Shown here: one piece after another, positions 7,371 through 11,292 of the stretch
Layout: every line of letters begins with the position of its first letter
How positions within the stretch are numbered: the first letter of the stretch is position 1
Assembly (NCBI GenBank): GCA_023135215.1
Contig: JAGLTP010000002.1
Location: 1-11,292, forward strand
Length of the DNA: 11,292 bases
Direction: 5' to 3'
Source: Candidatus Heimdallarchaeota archaeon
Lineage (GTDB): Archaea; Asgardarchaeota; Heimdallarchaeia; Heimdallarchaeales; Heimdallarchaeaceae
The notes under the pieces: model-generated
Databases searched by the model: none
Seen by the model: the letters and a program-made list of their open reading frames with translations, nothing else
Told to the model about the DNA's origin: nothing
Translations under genes and position numbers: made by a program

Positions 7371-9179
7371 CTACTCGACTATGTTACTTGTCAATTGTGT
7401 TTCGTAAAGATCGTAATATTTTCCTTTTCTCTCTAGAAGCTCTTGATGTGTTCCCTCTTCAACTATCTCACCATCATCAATTACTACTATTTTCGTTACA
7501 TTCTTGATTGTACTTAATCGATGAGCAATTATTATTGATGTTCTCCCTCTAAGTGTATAGTTGATTCCCTTTTGGATTAAAGCTTCTGTTATAGGATCAA
7601 CTGAGCTACTACACTCATCAAGTATCAAAATACTAGGATCTGCTACAATAGCTCTCGCTAGAGATATTAATTGTCTTTGACCAAGTGAAAGTCTTGAACC
7701 TCCCTCTTTAACATCGGTATCATATCCTTCTGGAAGTTGCAAGATATAGTCGTGCAGTCCTAGAACTAGACACACATTAAATACATCTTGATCGTCAGCC
7801 TCTTTTCTTCCAAATTTGAGGTTTTCCATAATCGTTCCGCTGAAAAGATATACATCTTGTGGAACGACTGCAATATTTTTTCTTAAATATTCAAGATCAA
7901 TCTTTTTTATGTCAGTATCATCTATGAGTAGATCACCTTTCGTCACATCATAATACCTAGAAAGGAGTTTAGTTATAGTTGTCTTACCAGCACCAGTTTG
8001 TCCAACCAAAGCTACACTTTCTCCTGATTCTATGGTCAAATTAATGTTCTTGAGTACCTGGACATCGTCTGTATAGAAGAAATCTACCGATTTAAGTTCT
8101 ACTCTACCTTTGATTTCCTTAGGGTATAATGGTTCTTCTGCATTTCGAACACTCGGTGTCTCGTCCATTATTTCAAAAATCCTCTCTGCTGAAGCAAAAC
8201 CTGATTGAATAATTGTATAGAAGGTGAACAAACTGATAATTGGCATGAAGAATCTATTTGAGTAATCAAGAAATATGTATAACTCACCTATAGTTAATGC
8301 TTGTTGAGTAATTACTAAATATCCTCCGAAAATTACGACTAAAGTACTTCCTAATCCTGCTATTATTAGAATAATCGGAATAAAACGTGATGATACTCCA
8401 GCAGCTTCTACATTTGCTTCATAATTTTCTCTGTTAAGATCTCTGAAATTTTCTATGTTTTCCTCTTCTCGAGATAATGCTTTTGTAACCTTTACACCTG
8501 TTATCGTTTCTTGAAGATTAGCTGTAACTTTCGCTATTGCAACTCTTGTTCTTCTATAAGCTGATCGAACTCTTTTCTGGAAATAGAAAGCTGTAATAAG
8601 AAGGATGGGAACAATTGTGAAAGTTACAAGTGTCATTTGAACATTATAAATGAACATAATTACAACAATCCAAATTAAACTAAAGAAATCTGCAAAAATA
8701 TCTATTATACCTGTAGTAAGCAATTCTCCAAGAGCATCTACATCATTTGTAACTTTGGATATGGTTCTTCCTGATTCTGTTTCAGTAAAGTAATCAAAGG
8801 ATAGATATTGTAATTTTGCAAAGGTATCATTTCTTATCCGGTAGATCATCTTTTGCCCTAATTTCGCAAAGAAGATTGTTCTCGCTAAAATCAACATGAA
8901 ATTAAGAATTATAAATATGATGTAAAGACCTCCCATTATAAACAAACTTGAAACAAAATCTAATCTATCAAGTTTAATAAACATATCAATTGTTTGTTGC
9001 ATTAAAATTGGAATTAAGGTTGAGAAAATTGAAGCAGTCAGAACAACTGCCATTACAGAGATAGTTTCAGTTTTATAATGTCTAAAAATCCCAAAGACTC
9101 TTTTAAAAAGTGTCCAGTCTGAATATTTCTTTTCTCTTTCAGCTTCCTCTCTTCTCATATAATGAATAGCCCAACCCAT
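7371..9179 (-). CDS. Heterodimeric ABC exporter, half-transporter with the catalytic ATP site
   Basis: This is a 602-aa type IV ABC exporter half-transporter (MsbA/LmrCD/BmrCD/TM287-288 type): an N-terminal six-helix membrane domain (about 40-320) fused to a nucleotide-binding domain. Walker A is G-Q-T-G-A-G-K-T-T at 393-401, the Q-loop is V-P-Q-D, Walker B ends L-D-E with Asp521 and catalytic Glu522, and the switch His is His553. These supply the competent ATPase face. The signature motif, however, reads L-S-L-G-Q (497-501) instead of L-S-G-G-Q, so the site it completes on the partner is likely impaired. The ATG at 9179 shares its A with the partner's TAA stop (TAATG), so the two are translationally coupled. 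Membrane segments are hydrophobic stretches such as TISVMAVVLTASIFSTLIPI and LYIIFIILNFMLIL. The substrate (drug, lipid or peptide) cannot be deduced. Confidence 0.94.
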   Translation of the reverse strand: MGWAIHYMRREEAEREKKYSDWTLFKRVFGIFRHYKTETISVMAVVLTASIFSTLIPILMQQTIDMFIKLDRLDFVSSLFIMGGLYIIFIILNFMLILARTIFFAKLGQKMIYRIRNDTFAKLQYLSFDYFTETESGRTISKVTNDVDALGELLTTGIIDIFADFFSLIWIVVIMFIYNVQMTLVTFTIVPILLITAFYFQKRVRSAYRRTRVAIAKVTANLQETITGVKVTKALSREEENIENFRDLNRENYEANVEAAGVSSRFIPIILIIAGLGSTLVVIFGGYLVITQQALTIGELYIFLDYSNRFFMPIISLFTFYTIIQSGFASAERIFEIMDETPSVRNAEEPLYPKEIKGRVELKSVDFFYTDDVQVLKNINLTIESGESVALVGQTGAGKTTITKLLSRYYDVTKGDLLIDDTDIKKIDLEYLRKNIAVVPQDVYLFSGTIMENLKFGRKEADDQDVFNVCLVLGLHDYILQLPEGYDTDVKEGGSRLSLGQRQLISLARAIVADPSILILDECSSSVDPITEALIQKGINYTLRGRTSIIIAHRLSTIKNVTKIVVIDDGEIVEEGTHQELLERKGKYYDLYETQLTSNIVE

Positions 9180-10996
9180 TAATCATTCCCCCGTGTTTTT
9201 GTTTCTTGAATCTCGTCAGTTATAGGTTCAAGAGAGTAGCTTTGTGCTAATGTTTCATATATTTCTTTGTACAATCCCTCTTCTGAAATCAGTTCCTTAT
9301 GGCTCCCATCTTGTATGATTTGTCCTTTTTCAAAAACAAGAATCCTGTCAGCATAATGAACCGAGGAAATTCTTTGTGATATTATAAGTGTTGTTCTTCC
9401 CTTGCTTAATATGTCCAATGAGTCTTGAATTTGAGCTTCAGTTTCAGCATCAACTGAAGCTGTAGAGTCGTCGAATATCAGAATAGAAGGATCAGTTAGT
9501 AGAGTTCTCGCAATTGAAACTCTCTGTTTTTGTCCTCCTGATAAAGTGATACCTCTATCCCCTACCTTACTATCATACCCATCGGGAAGACTTGCTATGA
9601 AATCATGTATTTTTGCAATTTTTGCTGCTTGAACAATCTCCTCTTCGTTTGCATCTGGTTTACCAAACGCAATATTTTCTTTGATTGTAGCATTGAAAAG
9701 GAATGTTTCTTGAAGTACAAGCCCAATCTGTTTTCGTATTGCTTTTAATTTGTATTTCTTTACATCAATATCATCTATTCGTACACTGCCTTCAAAGGGG
9801 TCATAAAATCTTGAAAGCAAATTAACAAAACTACTTTTTCCACTTCCAGTTCCCCCTAAAATAACTACCTTTTGACCAGCTCGAATTGAAACACTAATAT
9901 TGTTCAGAATAGCTCTCCCTAACTCATATTCAAAACTAACATTGCTGTATTGAATTTTTCCTAATAGTTTAGGTGGATCTAATGCATTAGGATCTTCCTG
10001 TACTTCTCGTTTTGCACTTATCAGCTCGATAATTCTATCTCCACTAGCTAGCATCCTTTGTATAATCCCTACTAACCATGTCAACTGTCTTGTAGGACCT
10101 GGAAGAACAGCTAGATAAGATAAGAAAGCTATGAAACTTCCTAATGCCATTTCGTTTCTGATAACTGCTCTTCCACCAATAACTAGTACAAGTGTAGTTC
10201 CAATACCAATGAGAAGAGTCATTGTTGAGAAGTAAATAGCTCTGAAAACCTGTGTCTTAATTCTCAAATCACGATATATTGTATTTGATTCATCAAACTT
10301 TGTTATTTCATTTTTCTCTTGAGCAAAGCCTCTAACTACATGAGTTCCAGTAACATTCTCTTGAAGAATAGAAGTTACATCACCAAATTGTGTTCTTGCT
10401 TGATAGAAAAGTGGTCTAACTTTGGCGCTAAACCAATAAATCAACCAGATAAAACCTGGAAAAAGAGCTACAAGAATTAACCCTAGTTTCCAACTCAAAA
10501 CTAGCATAGCAACGTAAGAACCTATAAAGAATACTGCACCATTCATGATGAGTCTAATTGTAAAACTGACAAATCCTTGAATTGCATTCAAATCAGTCGT
10601 TACTCTAGTCATTATCTGCCCAGTATTCTCTTCGTCATAATATTCTAGACTTAATTGCTGTAGTATTTTGTAGATATCATTCCTTAATTCATATACAACC
10701 CTTTGTGCAAACTTTGCTGCATAAAATCTGGAAAAATAATGTAGTACCCCTCCAAACAATGCAACTCCAAAAATTGCTCCTCCAAAGACCCAAACTAGAG
10801 CAAGACTCTCATTAGGAATTGCAGTATCAATTGCTTGTTTTATTAATAAAGGAGTCGCTAATCCTATGATAGCTGCGAAAAAAGAAACGATGCTAACTGT
10901 GATTAGAAAACCTATTCTGTTAGATAAATATGGCCATAAGATGGCTAATATTTCTTTTGGAGAATGTACTCTCTCGCGGTTTTCTAACCATGACAT
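9179..10996 (-). CDS. Heterodimeric ABC exporter, half-transporter with the degenerate ATP site
   Basis: This is a 605-aa ABC exporter half-transporter and the first gene of the pair. Six hydrophobic segments fill roughly residues 30-300, followed by the nucleotide-binding domain. Walker A is G-G-T-G-S-G-K-S-S (381-389), the Q-loop is V-L-Q-E, and the signature is the canonical L-S-G-G-Q (485-489). Walker B ends in Asp509-Asp510, with Asp where the catalytic Glu should be, and the switch His is replaced by Gln541 (I-S-Q-R). These are the recognised changes of the non-hydrolysing subunit in heterodimeric exporters such as TM287 of TM287/288. The ATG at 10996 is chosen over an in-frame TTG three codons upstream. 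A TATA-like box about 28 bases before the ATG suggests an almost leaderless transcript. Its stop overlaps the start of the partner gene by one base. Confidence 0.94.
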   Translation of the reverse strand: MSWLENRERVHSPKEILAILWPYLSNRIGFLITVSIVSFFAAIIGLATPLLIKQAIDTAIPNESLALVWVFGGAIFGVALFGGVLHYFSRFYAAKFAQRVVYELRNDIYKILQQLSLEYYDEENTGQIMTRVTTDLNAIQGFVSFTIRLIMNGAVFFIGSYVAMLVLSWKLGLILVALFPGFIWLIYWFSAKVRPLFYQARTQFGDVTSILQENVTGTHVVRGFAQEKNEITKFDESNTIYRDLRIKTQVFRAIYFSTMTLLIGIGTTLVLVIGGRAVIRNEMALGSFIAFLSYLAVLPGPTRQLTWLVGIIQRMLASGDRIIELISAKREVQEDPNALDPPKLLGKIQYSNVSFEYELGRAILNNISVSIRAGQKVVILGGTGSGKSSFVNLLSRFYDPFEGSVRIDDIDVKKYKLKAIRKQIGLVLQETFLFNATIKENIAFGKPDANEEEIVQAAKIAKIHDFIASLPDGYDSKVGDRGITLSGGQKQRVSIARTLLTDPSILIFDDSTASVDAETEAQIQDSLDILSKGRTTLIISQRISSVHYADRILVFEKGQIIQDGSHKELISEEGLYKEIYETLAQSYSLEPITDEIQETKTRGND

Positions 10997-11018
10997 TTGG
11001 TTCAAGATTTAGTTTGAA

Positions 11019-11030
11019 CGATTTAAGATT
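11019..11030 (-). promoter_or_regulatory. TATA-like box for the ABC exporter operon
   Basis: The minus strand reads AATCTTAAATCG, with a CTTAAAT core centred about 28 bases before ATG 10996. Initiation would be expected at or within a few bases of the ATG, giving a leaderless or near-leaderless mRNA. This agrees with the lack of a Shine-Dalgarno there. A 13-bp palindrome abuts its upstream side. Confidence 0.45.
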
Positions 11031-11042
11031 TACGATTCGTAA
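11030..11042. promoter_or_regulatory. Perfect 13-bp palindrome, candidate operator of the ABC exporter
   Basis: TTACGA-T-TCGTAA is a perfect 6-1-6 inverted repeat. It sits directly upstream of the exporter's TATA-like box, where a bound dimeric regulator would block or assist TFB/TBP binding. No regulator gene is in the window, so the binding protein is unknown. Flanking bases do not extend the symmetry. The role is inferred from position and symmetry alone. Confidence 0.4.
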
Positions 11043-11082
11043 TAGATAATTTGAATCATAAAAATAAGTTTTATCAATAACG

Positions 11083-11091
11083 TTTATAAAT
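11083..11091 (+). promoter_or_regulatory. TATA-like box for the secreted-protein gene
   Basis: TTTATAAAT fits an archaeal TATA box well. Initiation about 25 bases downstream would be near 11112, leaving a leader of about 26 bases that contains the GGAGG site before the GTG start. It is the clearest promoter-like element in the window. Confidence 0.5.
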
Positions 11092-11125
11092 GTCATTTGA
11101 ACCATTGGTGTAGCATAAAAGTTCC

Positions 11126-11130
11126 GGAGG
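11126..11130 (+). promoter_or_regulatory. Strong Shine-Dalgarno for the GTG-started gene
   Basis: GGAGG lies seven bases before the GTG at 11138. It decides the start: the alternative TTG at 11134 and GTG at 11136 run into stop codons within a few codons. Most other genes in the window lack such a strong site. Confidence 0.75.
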
Positions 11131-11137
11131 AAATTGT

Positions 11138-11292
11138 GTGAGATATACTAAAATCGCTTGTTTAGTAATTTTGGTGTCACTTTTGGCATCCCCATTTGCA
11201 AACTTTAATATTAATGCACAAGAAGAAAAGTGTCCAGTATTAAGAGGGAACTTTGAATATCAAGGAATTGTACATGAACAGAAATTCAGAAA
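11138..11292 (+). CDS. Probable secreted or membrane-anchored protein, N-terminal part (3' end outside window)
   Basis: The first 51 codons of a gene start at GTG 11138 behind GGAGG and run off the right edge without a stop. The translation begins MRYTKIAC and has all parts of a Sec signal peptide. A short basic n-region (Arg2, Lys5) is followed by the hydrophobic core IACLVILVSLLASPFA, then a polar stretch N-F-N-I-N-A-Q-E-E where cleavage after about residue 27 is plausible. The mature start (E-E-K-C-P-V-L-R-G-N-F-E-Y-Q-G) contains one Cys and matches no family I recognise. A lipoprotein is possible but the Cys lies too far behind the hydrophobic core for a classical lipobox. The gene is divergent from the ABC exporter operon. 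The fragment is short, but the ribosome-binding site, TATA-like box and signal peptide agree with one another. Confidence 0.75.
   Translation, partial: MRYTKIACLVILVSLLASPFANFNINAQEEKCPVLRGNFEYQGIVHEQKFR

Noticed and set aside
7319..7507. A 62-codon plus-strand reading frame over the 3' end of the ABC exporter gene
   Set aside because: It is mostly antisense to the conserved end of the nucleotide-binding domain and has no Shine-Dalgarno or recognisable product.
10920..11105. A 61-codon minus-strand reading frame overlapping the exporter start and its promoter
   Set aside because: It runs out of frame through the exporter's N-terminus, TATA-like box and palindrome, and its product resembles no known protein.
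11101..11109. Small palindrome ACCA-T-TGGT near the predicted start of transcription of the secreted-protein gene
   Set aside because: At 4-1-4 it is too short to be distinguished from chance in this sequence; it overlaps the end of one TTTGAAYNA repeat noted above.

Overview
This AT-rich window is most likely chromosomal DNA of an archaeon. It carries a DUF211 gene (an essentially archaeal family), an IorA/IorB pair of the kind used in ferredoxin-dependent amino-acid fermentation, TATA-like boxes about 25-35 bases upstream of several starts, and arginine codons that are mostly AGA/AGG. The long protein with an apparent longin/roadblock-like N-terminus would suit an Asgard-type archaeon, but that placement is an inference and not proven by anything here.

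Layout. The left edge holds the C-terminal third of a short-chain dehydrogenase (to 356), followed on the same strand by a divergent YggS/PLPBP-type PLP-binding protein (413-1132). Tail to tail with it, one base away, is a very long unrecognised gene on the minus strand (1134-4283, about 1049 aa). Its promoter region (4284-4469) is shared with a divergent DUF211 gene (4470-4787). From 4851 to 10996 everything is on the minus strand. In transcription order these are two ABC exporter half-transporters whose stop and start codons overlap (10996-9179, then 9179-7371), then iorA (7308-5458) and iorB (5456-4851), which are one base apart. A 141-base divergent intergenic region (10997-11137) follows. 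At the right edge is the start of a GTG-initiated gene for a probable secreted protein with a clear Shine-Dalgarno and signal peptide.

How the genes work together. The two ABC proteins show reciprocal active-site degeneration: Asp for the catalytic Glu and Gln for the switch His in one, and an altered signature motif in the other. This is the hallmark of a heterodimeric ABC exporter with one working and one degenerate ATP site. IorA and IorB form the two-subunit indolepyruvate:ferredoxin oxidoreductase, which oxidises aryl-pyruvates from aromatic amino acids to aryl-acetyl-CoA and reduces ferredoxin. The intergenic region upstream of the exporter contains a perfect 13-bp palindrome abutting the exporter's TATA-like box, a candidate operator.

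No tRNA, rRNA, CRISPR array or insertion sequence was seen, and no stretch over 300 bases lacks a gene. The least explained item is the 1049-aa protein; the rest is mostly ordinary housekeeping or transport content.
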